The notes: generated from the sequence alone by a model not told the origin. Positions 1 to 9,833 are shown, counted from the stretch's first letter. The stretch is 64,000 nt of DNA from Palsa-504 sp963744005 (GCA_963744005.1 CAVURU010000003.1:186001-250000); one strand, 5' to 3'. Made by a program: numbers and translations.

Positions 1-478
1 ACGCAAATCGCAAATGCACGTGCATTTCGGGGTCGGCGTCGGCGGGCGGTAACGTGGAGGATCCTCGCCTCGTCGCCGCATCCCTCACGGATTGTCGTCA
101 CGCCGGCGCGACGTGATGGGGAAAATTTTGTGATCCTGTCCGGCAAACGAGCTATTAAGGATCTAGTGTCCGGATCGATGCAGGCCGGGGTTCAGCTGCT
201 CATGATCCGTCCCGTCGGGCGGCTGACTCGAGAACCAGGGAATGTTGCGCTCCGCCGAGCGACCGACTAGTGCCGTTTGCGGCTTACCGCGCTAACCGCT
301 AGAGGTATGCGCTCGTATACCGATGGTTACTTCGTTCATCGCCTACGCTTCGCCGTGAAGCAGGCGGTTCCCGTTCAGCACGAGGTTGTCATTCCCAATC
401 ATGGGACCCGATGTGCTAATCGGCGTTCTATCAACTAATGTAGTGCGCAATTCATCGAGAGAAACGGAGCAAGCACAC
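1..478. other. Non-coding stretch upstream of lsr2
   Basis: I see no convincing gene here. The stretch is visibly less GC-rich than the rest of the window (for example 118-135 and 150-170), as is common upstream of lsr2, whose product binds AT-rich DNA. It holds a perfect 16-bp palindrome at 12-27 and a weak inverted repeat GGTAT/ATACC at 304-321. An in-frame TTG at 386 could lengthen lsr2 but has no family support. Confidence 0.6.
12..27. promoter_or_regulatory. Perfect 16-bp palindrome, possible operator
   Basis: AAATGCAC is followed directly by its reverse complement GTGCATTT. The flanking bases (c11, c28) do not pair. It lies about 450 bp from the lsr2 start, so it may belong to a gene left of the window. 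Which protein binds it is unknown. Confidence 0.4.
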
Positions 479-823
479 GTGGCCCAGAAGATTCAGACGC
501 TGTTCATCGATGACATCGATGGCAGCGAGGCTGAGGGCACCGTCCGCTTTGCGCTAGATGGTGCTGAGTACGAGATCGACCTGAACGCAAAGAACGCCGA
601 CGCGCTGCGGAAGGCTTTGGCCAAGTACATTGACGCCGCGCGGCGCAGCTCGGGGGCGGCCCGTCGTCCGGTGCGAGCCGGTCGCAGGGCTTCGGCGAGC
701 GGGGTCAACACGACGGAAGTCCGCGAGTGGGCCAAGTCGCAGGGTATTGACGTCAAGGACCGCGGTCGGGTCCCGGCCGAATTGGTGGTCAGGTTCCGCG
801 CCGCGACCGGCACCCCGGCCTGA
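479..823 (+). CDS. lsr2: Lsr2 nucleoid-associated protein
   Basis: Lsr2 is the actinobacterial H-NS-like protein that bridges DNA and silences AT-rich, often foreign, genes. The product is 114 residues, the usual length. The N-terminal oligomerisation domain (about 1-58) shows the family pattern around FALDGAEYEIDL, and the C-terminal DNA-binding domain (about 75-114) carries the AT-hook-like RGR at 95-97 in KDRGRVPAEL. I chose GTG at 479 because GGAG at 466-469 sits nine bases upstream and because the known N-terminus (MAxK...) aligns there; the frame stays open to a TTG at 386. The gene stands alone, convergent with cobS. Confidence 0.96.
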   Translation: MAQKIQTLFIDDIDGSEAEGTVRFALDGAEYEIDLNAKNADALRKALAKYIDAARRSSGAARRPVRAGRRASASGVNTTEVREWAKSQGIDVKDRGRVPAELVVRFRAATGTPA

Positions 824-1118
824 TCAGATAAGGGCGCTGCCGGTGGCCTGAGCCGGGCGACGATGTTGTGAGCCCGTGTGCGCCGAACGCTCGGCAGGGC
901 CGGCGTGTATTTCGCTCGCCGCGCGGGCGCCCTGAGTGTTTCGTGGATGCTGTGCCCTTCGGTGATCACCAGATCGCGGGAGGGCACAGATTTCCGCAGC
1001 CGTAACATATGTTTCCCGCGGAACCTGTCTCTCTCGGGCTGAATACTCCTCGCTGTCCTGCGATGTCCGGTCCCGCCAGTTGACGCTGATTTCTACCGCA
1101 TCATGATGCCGCCGCCGA

Positions 1119-1958
1119 TTATGCGCGCGGGCCCATCGCCGCGACGACCAGAGAGACGGTCGCGGCGATCTCGATAATCGCCCCCAGGACATCACCGGTG
1201 ATGCCGCCCAGGCGGGCGACCGCATGCCGCTCGACTGCGAAGCCGGCCAGCAGCCCGGCCGCGACCGCCAGCGGGAGCGACCAGCCGAGCGGCTCGCCTA
1301 GGACCGCCGCCGAGACGGCCACGGCGGTGGCCGCCGCGGCCAGCAGGGCCAGCGTGAGCACCGCCGGGATGACCGGGCGGACGGTCCCGGCCACCAGGAC
1401 GCCCAGGCCCTCCGGCCGGGCCGCGGGTACCCCGTGGCGGCAGGCCCACGTCAGGGCCAGCCGCCCGGTGACCGCGGCGGTGATCACCGCCGCCGGCCCG
1501 CGGCCGTCCCCGCTCGCCTCGGCGTGGGCGAGCGCCGCGACCTGGAGCAGCACGGTCAGCACCAGCGTCACCGTGCCGAACGGGCCGATGTCCGAGCGCC
1601 GCATGATGTCCAGGGCGGCCGCCCGGGGCTTGCCGCTGCCCAGGCCGTCGGCCAGGTCGGCCAGGCCGTCGAGGTGCAGGCCACGGGTCAGCAGGGCCAG
1701 GGCGATCACCGCCAGCACGGACCCGGTCAGCGGGCCCGCGCCGAGCGGGTGGTCGGCCGTGATCAGCACGGCCGCCGCGATGACCCCCAGGAGCAGGCCC
1801 ACCGCGGGAGCCCACGCCATGGCGGCCCCCGCCGTGGCCCGGGGGAGCGGCTCCGCGGGTCCTTCGGCGGCCGCGGCGCCGGCTCGCCGGCCCGCGGGGT
1901 AGCGCCAGGGGATGACGGTCAGCAGGGTCACCGACAGCCTCAGCCCGCTCCAGCTCAT
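1119..1958 (-). CDS. cobS: Adenosylcobinamide-GDP ribazoletransferase (cobalamin synthase)
   Basis: CobS joins adenosylcobinamide-GDP to alpha-ribazole, the last lower-ligand assembly step of cobalamin synthesis, in the membrane. At 279 residues it has the family length and several hydrophobic segments. Family motifs are visible: GLHLDGLADLADG (about 93-105), MRRSDIGPFG, and GGITGDVLGA near the C-terminus. The other cobalamin genes (cobU, cobT) usually found beside it are not in this window. No cobalamin riboswitch is apparent upstream, where an 89-bp divergent spacer separates it from the next gene. Confidence 0.95.
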   Translation of the reverse strand: MSWSGLRLSVTLLTVIPWRYPAGRRAGAAAAEGPAEPLPRATAGAAMAWAPAVGLLLGVIAAAVLITADHPLGAGPLTGSVLAVIALALLTRGLHLDGLADLADGLGSGKPRAAALDIMRRSDIGPFGTVTLVLTVLLQVAALAHAEASGDGRGPAAVITAAVTGRLALTWACRHGVPAARPEGLGVLVAGTVRPVIPAVLTLALLAAAATAVAVSAAVLGEPLGWSLPLAVAAGLLAGFAVERHAVARLGGITGDVLGAIIEIAATVSLVVAAMGPRA

Positions 1959-2047
1959 GGCGACGGAGCCTATCGGCCTGCCCGGTAAAGACGTAATATC
2001 TCAATAGGGGCAAGTGTGGCGGGGCATGACGAACTGGCGGTGAAGAC

Positions 2048-2467
2048 GTGTCTGAGTGGTGGTCTATCGAGGTGTTCGACGGGGAGCAGCTGCTCGCCCG
2101 CCGCTGGAAAGAGTCCTACCAGGACGAGCTGGTCGAGGCGGCGCTGACCAACGGCGCCGTGCACTGGGAGTGGCACGAGCACCGCTACGGGGTGGCGTTC
2201 GAGGTGCTCTTCGACACCGACGCGCAGTGGGCGCAGTTCCGGACCCTGCCGGTGATCAGGGCCGCCCTGGACGCGGTGCCCGACCCGGTGAACGGGCTGC
2301 TGGTCTACCGCGGCCGCGGCGGCGGGGCCGGGCCGAGGAAGCCGCGTAAGCCCAGGCCGGCGCCCGGCTCGAGCGCGCTGGCCCGGCCCGAGCCGCGGCA
2401 GCGCCGCCGGGTTAACCTGTCCGAGTCGGCCCCGCCGGCCGTCCCGGACGCGGTCCCGTCGGCCTGA
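2048..2467 (+). CDS. Conserved hypothetical protein with basic tail
   Basis: The product has 139 residues and I do not recognise a named family. Residues 1 to about 95 look folded (WWSIEVFDGEQL at the start, then HWEWHEHRYGVAFEVLF), with many aromatic residues. The rest is a low-complexity basic and proline-rich tail (PRKPRKPRP, then RQRRR). There is no signal peptide or membrane helix. The start is GTG at 2048, with a short purine-rich stretch before it. It is divergent from cobS across a short promoter region. No function can be assigned. Confidence 0.72.
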   Translation: MSEWWSIEVFDGEQLLARRWKESYQDELVEAALTNGAVHWEWHEHRYGVAFEVLFDTDAQWAQFRTLPVIRAALDAVPDPVNGLLVYRGRGGGAGPRKPRKPRPAPGSSALARPEPRQRRRVNLSESAPPAVPDAVPSA

Positions 2468-2527
2468 GCTGCTGCGGATCTGCCTCCCGCGGGTGAAGCA
2501 CCCCCCGGAACGGTGCAGGATAAGGGA

Positions 2528-3118
2528 ATGACGGAAAGTCGAGCCACGACGGACGGCCTCCGGGCCGCGATCGAGCACAGCGGTTACTACCCGGGCCTGG
2601 TGTCCGACGCGGTCGCCTCGGCGCTCGGATCTGAACCGGTCACGGCGTACGTCGTCCACCACGACGCGATCTTCGACCCGGGCATGGAGGTGCGCCGTCA
2701 CATGACGGTGCTCGCGCTCACCCCGACCCGGCTGGTGTACTCCCACACCGACGAGCACCCGGCCGAGGACCCGGACAGCAGGCCGCGCGCGGAGACCAGC
2801 ACCGAGGCCATCCTGTTCGGCCGGATCTCGTCGGTGGCGCTGAGCCGCGTGGTCCCGGACCCGGCCGCCTACGTGCCGGGCGTCACCGTCCCGTCCGAGG
2901 TCATGCTGACCATCGGCTGGAACGTGCTCTCCCATCTGGAACTCGAGCCGGCCCACTGCGGAGATGAGAACTGCGAGGCCGACCACGGCTACCTCGGCAC
3001 CATCACGGCCGACGACTTCGCCCTGCGGGTCAGCCAGGACGCCGACGGCGAGGAGGCCGTCCAGCAGGTGCTCAGCTTCGCGCGCGTGCTGTCCGACGCC
3101 ACGGCCTCGGCGCGGTAG
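2528..3118 (+). CDS. DUF5998 family protein
   Basis: The 196-residue product matches the actinobacterial DUF5998 family in pattern: AIEHSGYYPGLV near the start, VHHDAIFDPGMEVRRHMTVL, TPTRLVYSHTDEHP, a run of TSTEAI...GRISSV, and CGDENCEADHGYLGT with two cysteines. The function of the family is unknown. I chose ATG 2528 over an in-frame GTG at 2513 because AGGA at 2517-2520 is well placed for the ATG. It precedes the phosphatase and sulfurtransferase genes on the same strand, an order I recall from other actinomycetes. Confidence 0.85.
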   Translation: MTESRATTDGLRAAIEHSGYYPGLVSDAVASALGSEPVTAYVVHHDAIFDPGMEVRRHMTVLALTPTRLVYSHTDEHPAEDPDSRPRAETSTEAILFGRISSVALSRVVPDPAAYVPGVTVPSEVMLTIGWNVLSHLELEPAHCGDENCEADHGYLGTITADDFALRVSQDADGEEAVQQVLSFARVLSDATASAR

Positions 3119-3241
3119 CCGTGCGGCGGCTGCCGGATTCCTGAGGGTTTGGCCATTGTTTTGCCGGCGGCACCCGGCCAGTGGCACGATGATCCGGCAA
3201 GGCGCGCCTGGCACCCATGAGTAGCAGATGAGGATTCTCGC

Positions 3242-4387
3242 ATGACGCTCGAGCCGAGACATTCGCCGATCGTGCCGTCCTACGGCGCTGCGACCTTGGC
3301 CGATCTGTCATCGTCGATTCTCGCGTCCCTCGATCCCCAGTCGCCGCCCGAGCAGAACGTCCTGGGCCTGGAGCCCGCGCAGCGCGCGTGCCTGCTGATC
3401 GTCGACGGGCTGGGCTGGGAGCTGCTCCGCGACCATCCGGCGGCCACGCCGTTCCTGTCCGAGCTGGCCCGCAATTCCCGGCCGATCACGGCGGGCTTCC
3501 CGGCCACCACCGTCACCAGCCTCAGCTCGCTGTGCACCGGCCTGCCGCCGGGGCAGCACGGCATGCTCGGCTACAAGGTGCTGGTGCCCGGCGAGGACAT
3601 CCTGCTCAACGCCCTGCGCTGGGACTCGCGGATCGACCCGCAGCGCTGGCAGCCGCGGCCCACCATCTACGAGCGCGCCACCGCGGCCGGCCTCGAGGCC
3701 GTCCACGTGGCCCTGGGCGCCTTCCGCGGCACCGGGCTGACCGAGGCCATCATGCGCGGCGCCAGCTTCCGCGCGGCCGACAGCATGGGCGCGCTGGCCG
3801 CCCAGGGCGCCGCCGCGATGAACGAGAACCAGCGCGCGCTGGTGACCGTCTACCACGGCGACCTGGACAACACCGGGCACATGTTCGGGGTCGGCTCGGA
3901 CGCCTGGTACAACCAGCTGGCCCACGTGGACAAGATGGCTGAGCAGCTGGCCAGCGCGCTGCCCTCGCAGGCCTGGCTGTACGTGACCGCCGATCACGGC
4001 ATGGTCGACATCACCCCCGAGGACCGCATCGACGTGGACGAGCTGCCCGAGCTGCGGGCCGGCGTGGCCAAGCTGGCCGGCGAGGCACGGGCCCGGCACA
4101 TCTACACCGAGCCCGGCGCGTCCGACGACGTGCTGGCCGCCTGGCGCGAGGTGCTGGGCGACCGGGCCTGGGTCATGTCCCGCGACGAGGCCATCAAGGA
4201 AGGCTGGTTCGGCCCGGTGGACCCGGCCATAGCCGAACGGATCGGCGATGTCGTGGCCGCCCCGGTCGGGTCGCACGCCATCGTCGCCACCCGGACCGAG
4301 CCGCGGGAATCCGCGCTGGTCGGCATGCACGGCTCGCTCACCTCCGCGGACCAGCTCGTCCCGGCCCTCAGCTCCAGCGTCCTCTGA
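3242..4387 (+). CDS. Alkaline phosphatase superfamily hydrolase (type I phosphodiesterase/nucleotide pyrophosphatase)
   Basis: The 381-residue protein belongs to the metal-dependent phosphodiesterase family of the alkaline phosphatase fold. Metal and active-site motifs are visible: LLIVDGLGWE with Asp55, FPATTVTSL with the nucleophile threonine near residue 90, YHGDLDNTGHMFG, and VTADHGMVD. There is no signal peptide, so it is probably cytoplasmic; the substrate is unknown. GAGGA upstream of ATG 3242 supports the start. The sulfurtransferase gene follows nine bases after the stop, which suggests co-transcription. Confidence 0.9.
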   Translation: MTLEPRHSPIVPSYGAATLADLSSSILASLDPQSPPEQNVLGLEPAQRACLLIVDGLGWELLRDHPAATPFLSELARNSRPITAGFPATTVTSLSSLCTGLPPGQHGMLGYKVLVPGEDILLNALRWDSRIDPQRWQPRPTIYERATAAGLEAVHVALGAFRGTGLTEAIMRGASFRAADSMGALAAQGAAAMNENQRALVTVYHGDLDNTGHMFGVGSDAWYNQLAHVDKMAEQLASALPSQAWLYVTADHGMVDITPEDRIDVDELPELRAGVAKLAGEARARHIYTEPGASDDVLAAWREVLGDRAWVMSRDEAIKEGWFGPVDPAIAERIGDVVAAPVGSHAIVATRTEPRESALVGMHGSLTSADQLVPALSSSVL

Positions 4388-4396
4388 GCCGCGCCC

Positions 4397-5238
4397 GTGA
4401 CCGGCCGCGACGACCTGCTCGTCTCTCCCGGCGGCCTGGCCCGGGAGCTGCACGCCGGCCAGCCGCCGGCCGTGCTGGACGTGCGCTGGAGCCTCGGCGG
4501 GCCCCCCGGGCTCGGCCGCTACCGCGAAGGCCACATCCCGGCCGCGGTCTTCATCGACCTCGACCGTGACCTGGCCGGTCCGCCCGGACCGGCGGGCGGC
4601 ACCCGCTGCCCGGTCCGGCCGCCTTCCAGGCGGCGATGCGCGCCGCCGGAGTGAGCCAGGACCGGCCCGTGGTCGTCTACGACGAACGCGACGCCACCGC
4701 GGCCGCCCGGTGCTGGTGGCTGCTGCGCTACTTCGGGCACCAGCACGTCCGGGTCCTCGACGGCGGCTACCAGGCCTGGCTCGCCGCCGGGCTCCCGGTC
4801 CGCGACGGCGACCAGGCCGCCCGGCCTGGTGACTTCACCACCCGGCCGGGCGGCATGCCGGTCCTGGACGCCGGCGGGGCCGCCGCGCTGGCGGGCAGCG
4901 GGTTGCTGCTCGACGCGCGGGCCGGGGAGCGGTACCGGGGCGAGCACGAGCCCGTCGACCCGGTGGCCGGGCACATCCCGGGCGCGGTCAGCGCGCCCAC
5001 CGCCGAGAACGTGAACCCGGACGGAACCTTCCGCGCCGCCGCCGATCTGGCCCGCCGGTTCGCGGCCCTCGGCGCCGGACGCCCGGACGCCGCGGTCGGG
5101 GCCTACTGCGGGTCGGGGGTCACCGCGGCCCACGAGGTCCTCGCGCTGAACCTGGCCGGCCTCCCGGCCGCCCTCTACGCCGGCTCCTGGTCCAACTGGA
5201 TCACCGATGCCGCCCGTCCGGTCGCCACCGCGGGCTAA
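4397..5238 (+). pseudogene. Sulfurtransferase (rhodanese type), broken by a frameshift
   Basis: This would be a two-domain thiosulfate/3-mercaptopyruvate sulfurtransferase of about 280 residues. The N-terminal half, from GTG 4397, shows VLDVRWSL and YREGHIPAAVFIDLD; the C-terminal half, up to 5238, has the active-site loop AYCGSGVTAAHE. The two halves are in different frames. The family-like reading GGRHPLPGPAAFQAAM resumes one base early, near 4594-4596, so one G appears to be missing from a G run. An internal ATG at 4636 could start the second half alone. This is either a true pseudogene or a sequencing error. Confidence 0.85.
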
Positions 5239-5245
5239 GCCCGCG
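5229..5245 (+). terminator. Hairpin over the sulfurtransferase stop codon
   Basis: CGCGGGC and GCCCGCG form a 7-bp stem around a TAA loop that is the stop codon of the sulfurtransferase. No T-run follows, so it would be a weak intrinsic terminator at best. Confidence 0.35.
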
Positions 5246-5380
5246 ACACCTCAGGACGAACCGGGCAATCGGCCTGCTAAACCATCTCAGACGTGAACAG
5301 TTGTTGATCAGCAGGTGACAATCATTCAATAGTTTCGGCCTGCTCTCGACATGAATAACCCTGGTAGAGACGCTATTGGC

Positions 5381-6529
<1,149 letters not shown>

Positions 6530-6543
6530 GCAGGGAGCATCCA

Positions 6544-6850
6544 ATGGCTTGGATCAACTGGAACGCGTTGTGGAAGATCGTCCTCTACGGCCTGCTGCTC
6601 GGCGCGGGGCTGCCCGCCCTGTTCGCCGTCGGGCTGCGGGCCCTGGCCCTGCCGGGCGGCGGCCGGGTGCAGACCGCCGGGCCGGCGGCGCCGGCTCGAC
6701 TCCGACTCCGACCAGCTGGTCGGCGGTAACGTGCTGGGGATGATCATCGCCGGGATCTGTTTCCTGATCATCCTGGCCGCCGTAGCGTGGGGCATCTACG
6801 AGGTCTACAAGATCGGTCACGCCGCTGCGCCCGCACCCGCCAAGAAGTAA
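6544..6850 (+). pseudogene. Small two-helix membrane protein next to pit, apparently frameshifted
   Basis: The gene between pit and the DUF3349 gene normally codes for one short protein with two membrane helices. Here the first helix (IVLYGLLLGAGLPALFAVGL) is read from ATG 6544 and that frame stops at 6729. The second helix (MIIAGICFLIILAAVAWGIY) and a lysine-rich tail lie in the +1 frame and end at 6850. One extra base between about 6660 and 6705, a G/C-rich stretch, would explain this. A GTG at 6731 could start the second part as a separate 39-residue peptide. Confidence 0.65.
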
Positions 6851-6897
6851 GACTGCCCGAGCAATTCGCGGTTACCCCATCGAGAGGGTTGGAGAAC

Positions 6898-7200
6898 ATG
6901 GCGCTGCCCCCCGTGCTGAACAAGGTGATTCAATGGCTGCGCGCCGGTTACCCGGAGGGCGTGCCGGACGTGGACTACATCCCGCTGTTCGCCCTGCTCG
7001 GCAGCCAGCTGACCAACGACCAGGTCGCCGCCATCGCGGACGAGCTGGCCAACGAGAGCGACCCGGACTCCGCGGACGCGATCCGCAAGGCCATCGTCGG
7101 GGTCACCGACCACCAGGCCAGCGAGGCCGACGTCAACCGGGTCAAGGCCCGGCTGGCCGCCGGCGGCTGGCCGCTGGCACACCCCGAGCAGGTCAGCTAG
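6898..7200 (+). CDS. DUF3349 family protein
   Basis: The 100-residue soluble protein starts MALPPVLNKVIQWLRAGYPE and contains the DUF3349 pattern PDVDYIPLFALL, then LTNDQVAAIADEL, and a C-terminal helical part with VKARLAAGGWPL. M. tuberculosis Rv0543c, also next to a Pit transporter, is in this family; the role is unknown. AGAGGG at 6883-6888 precedes the ATG. Last gene of the pit unit. Confidence 0.88.
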   Translation: MALPPVLNKVIQWLRAGYPEGVPDVDYIPLFALLGSQLTNDQVAAIADELANESDPDSADAIRKAIVGVTDHQASEADVNRVKARLAAGGWPLAHPEQVS

Positions 7201-7213
7201 AAATCTCCGGCCG

Positions 7214-7260
7214 AACGGGCCGTGGTACGTGCGTCCGGGACGCGTGCACCACGGCCCGTT
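7214..7260. terminator. Bidirectional terminator between convergent genes
   Basis: A perfect 13-bp inverted repeat (AACGGGCCGTGGT and ACCACGGCCCGTT) closes a 21-base interior that can pair further with wobble pairs. It lies exactly between the stop of the DUF3349 gene and the stop of the convergent membrane-protein gene, and on the + strand ends in a T-containing stretch. Confidence 0.85.
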
Positions 7261-7269
7261 CCGTCGTTC

Positions 7270-7914
7270 TCAGCTGACGAGCAGGTAGATGCTCTTGCCC
7301 GCGAGCCAGAAGCCCAGCAGCAGGAAGACCACGATGATGATCTGGTCCTGGTGCGTGTCCAGCCAGGCCCGCATCCGGTCGAGGCGGGCGGTGGCCGCGG
7401 CCGGCTTGAACGCCGCGTACAGCTCCAGGTACAGGAAGCCGGAGGTGCCCAGCAGGCAGAAGAGCATGAGCGTCACGTAGTCCGCGGCCGTGGACACCTT
7501 GGCCGCCACGACAGTCGCGGCACCCGCTGCCACCAGCGCCCAGGGCTGAAGGAATATCGCCAGGCCCGCGGCACCCCAGATCGAGATCCGGTCCACCGTG
7601 GACATCCAGCCCGGCGGCTTGCGGGGACGGCCCATCCGGTGCCGCTGCCGCGCCGCGAGCAGGATGAGCACCACGCCGAGAGCCAGCTTGATGGCCAGGG
7701 CTGAGGTCGACGGGGCCGTCTGCGGCTTGGGCGGCTTGCCTGCGGTGGTCAGGATGACCGCGGCGATCACCGCGACCAGGCAGGCCAGCCAGCCCAGGAT
7801 GAAGGCCAGCCCGTTCCGGGTGCCCTTCTTGGTGCTCAGGATCAGGATGAAGGCCATCAGAGGGAATGGCTCGAGGGTGATACCGAGCCCGATGAGCATC
7901 AGGTCAAGTACCAC
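7270..7914 (-). CDS. GAP / Sap (sulfolipid-1-addressing protein) family membrane protein
   Basis: The 214-residue protein has about six hydrophobic segments and the layout of the SfLAP (Sap) family, related to the LysE exporter fold: MLIGLGITLEPFPLMAFILIL at the N-terminus, STKKGTRNGLAFILGW, a charged central loop (RQRHRMGRPRKPPGW), and a C-terminal helix. Family members are linked to export of glycolipids in mycobacteria; the substrate here is unknown. It is divergent from the ClC gene across a 298-bp region. Confidence 0.8.
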   Translation of the reverse strand: MVLDLMLIGLGITLEPFPLMAFILILSTKKGTRNGLAFILGWLACLVAVIAAVILTTAGKPPKPQTAPSTSALAIKLALGVVLILLAARQRHRMGRPRKPPGWMSTVDRISIWGAAGLAIFLQPWALVAAGAATVVAAKVSTAADYVTLMLFCLLGTSGFLYLELYAAFKPAAATARLDRMRAWLDTHQDQIIIVVFLLLGFWLAGKSIYLLVS

Positions 7915-8160
7915 GTCGTCACCCGTGTCCCAGCCAGCCGGACCTCACACGTTCGGCTCGGCGGGCTGCGTCCCGCGATGAGCAGTGGGATCACGCTAGG
8001 CCGCCTGAGAGCCGGGCGGCTCACCCGCCCGGGACGATCCCGGACGTCGGCCCGCAAATGCCATCTGACCGCTGATCCCCTACCTGGAGCTGCCGCCGGC
8101 CAGACGGCGGCCGCTGGTCCACGCGGCCGCTCGGGTGCCGACCCCACCGCAGCCGCACAG

Positions 8161-8177
8161 TCACCCGCTCGGGGTGG
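8161..8177. promoter_or_regulatory. Candidate regulon operator 1: TCACCC-N5-GGGTGG
   Basis: The site reads TCACCC, GCTCG, GGGTGG and ends 35 bp before the ATG of the ClC gene. It is one of a set of similar 17-bp dyads found only in the 8-30 kb region. The binding protein is unknown. Confidence 0.5.
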
Positions 8178-8212
8178 GGTTCCCGTGCGGTTCTGGGTGG
8201 ACTCTGGAAACC

Positions 8213-9607
8213 ATGCCACCCGATCCTGTTGCCCTGCTGAAGTCGCGGAGCTATCTGGCGCTGCTGGTCTTGGCCGCGATCATCGGCGTGCCCGTCTCGG
8301 CGGTGGCCTATTTCTTCCTCGCCCTGGTGAGCAAGATGCAGGGCTGGATCTTCACCGAGCTCCCCAAGGGCCTGGGTTTCCATGGTGAACCCCTGTGGTG
8401 GCCGCTGCTCCCGCTGATGCTGGCCGGCGTGCTGGTCGCTCTCACCATCCGGTACCTGCCCGGCACCGGGGGCCACTCGCCTGCGGACGGGTTCAAGGCA
8501 GGGGAGGGGCCGCCCTCGCCCATCGAGCTGCCGGGAATCGCGCTCGCGGCCCTGGCCACCTTGTCCCTGGGGGTGGTGCTCGGACCCGAGGCCCCCTTGA
8601 TCGCCATCGGCGGCGTGCTCGGCGTCATCGCCGTCCGCCTGGTCAAGCGAGACGCTCCGCCCAGGACCCGCACCGTAGTGGCCGCGGCCGGAAGTTTCGC
8701 GGCCATCAGCGCGCTGCTCGGCTCGCCGCTGCTTGGAGCGTTCCTGCTGATGGAGGCCTCCGGGCTGAGTGGCGCGATGCTGGAGCTCGTGCTGGTTCCC
8801 GGCCTGCTGGCGGCGGGGATCGGGTCGCTGGTCTTCGTCGGGCTTGACGCCTGGACCGGACTCGGCACGTTTTCGCTGGCCATACCCGGTCTCCCGCACG
8901 TCGGGTCGCCCACCGGCGCTGAAGTCGGGTGGGCCCTGGTCATCGGGGTGGTGGCCGTCCCGCTCGGCTCCGGGATCCGCTGGCTCGGGCTGTTCCTGCG
9001 GCCCTATGCCGAGCGGCGGATGCTGCTGGCCGCGCCGGTAGCCGGCCTGGCCGTCGCGGGCCTGGCCATCGCGTTCGCCGCCGGAACCGGGAAAGCCTCC
9101 TCCGAGGTGCTGTTCTCCGGGCAGTCGGCGCTGCCCGCGTTCCTCAGCGACACCGCGAGCTATACCGTTCCTGCGTTGCTGCTGCTCATCGCCTGCAAGA
9201 GCCTGGCCTACGGCATCTCGCTGAGCAGTTTCCGCGGTGGCCCGACCTTCCCGGCCATGTTCGTCGGTGCGGTCGGCGGCGCGGCGATGTCGCACCTGCC
9301 CGGGCTGCCGCTTGTCTACGGGGTGGCCATGGGCATCGGCGCCATGACCGTGGTCATGCTCAGGCTCCCGCTGACCTCCGTCCTGCTGGCCACCCTGCTC
9401 CTGTCGTCGGACGGCCTGCAGGTAATGCCGCTCGTCATCGTGGCGGTGGTGGTGGCCTACGTGCTCTCCGCCCGGTTCGCGCCCTCCCCGGCACCTGCCG
9501 GGGGAACGCCGGCGGCCGGAGGCTCGCCGCCTGCCGAAACCGAAACCGGGACCGGGACCGGCGCCGGCGAGGATGGGCCCGCGCCGGCCGCGATCAAGTC
9601 CGCCTGA
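8213..9607 (+). CDS. ClC family chloride channel/transporter
   Basis: The 464-residue protein has the many-helix layout of ClC proteins, which move chloride or exchange it for protons. The selectivity segments are recognisable but divergent: GTGGHSP at about 83-89 in place of GSGIP, LGPEAPL at about 122-128 in place of GREGP (the gating glutamate is kept), and GGPTFPAMF near 342 in place of GxFAP. An Ala/Gly/Pro-rich tail follows. I chose ATG 8213 because hydrophobic sequence starts soon after it and GGAA precedes it; the open frame extends back to 8135. A candidate operator lies just upstream. Confidence 0.88.
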   Translation: MPPDPVALLKSRSYLALLVLAAIIGVPVSAVAYFFLALVSKMQGWIFTELPKGLGFHGEPLWWPLLPLMLAGVLVALTIRYLPGTGGHSPADGFKAGEGPPSPIELPGIALAALATLSLGVVLGPEAPLIAIGGVLGVIAVRLVKRDAPPRTRTVVAAAGSFAAISALLGSPLLGAFLLMEASGLSGAMLELVLVPGLLAAGIGSLVFVGLDAWTGLGTFSLAIPGLPHVGSPTGAEVGWALVIGVVAVPLGSGIRWLGLFLRPYAERRMLLAAPVAGLAVAGLAIAFAAGTGKASSEVLFSGQSALPAFLSDTASYTVPALLLLIACKSLAYGISLSSFRGGPTFPAMFVGAVGGAAMSHLPGLPLVYGVAMGIGAMTVVMLRLPLTSVLLATLLLSSDGLQVMPLVIVAVVVAYVLSARFAPSPAPAGGTPAAGGSPPAETETGTGTGAGEDGPAPAAIKSA

Positions 9608-9727
9608 CGCTGCGCTCCTTGGGGAGCAGGCTCCTCTACGCGGCCGATGCCGACGTACCTGTCGTCCCAGGGCGTCGCTCGGAAGGCGGCGCCTTAGCTG
9701 GTCTTTTCCGCGACTGTCCTGCTGCGC

Positions 9728-9744
9728 TCATCCCTGCTGGGGGA
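9728..9744. promoter_or_regulatory. Candidate regulon operator 2 (imperfect): TCATCC-N5-GGGGGA
   Basis: The right half fits the shared dyad fully and the left half at five of six positions. The same bases also form a hairpin CATCCC/GGGATG (9729-9746). It lies about 90 bp upstream of the small ORF and the cupin gene. Confidence 0.35.
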
Positions 9745-9833
9745 TGCCCTCTACCTGCGCCGAGAGGTTGAGTCGGGATAGTGGACCCGCGCCACGTGCT
9801 CGGGTGGGACGCCTAAAGGAAGGGACCGCTGCC

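Noticed and set aside
386..478. 31-residue N-terminal extension of Lsr2 from TTG 386
   Set aside because: Known Lsr2 proteins start at the position of GTG 479, which has a ribosome site; the extension has no family support.
1959..2047. Possible cobalamin riboswitch before cobS
   Set aside because: The spacer is only 89 bp and shows no B12-box-like sequence.
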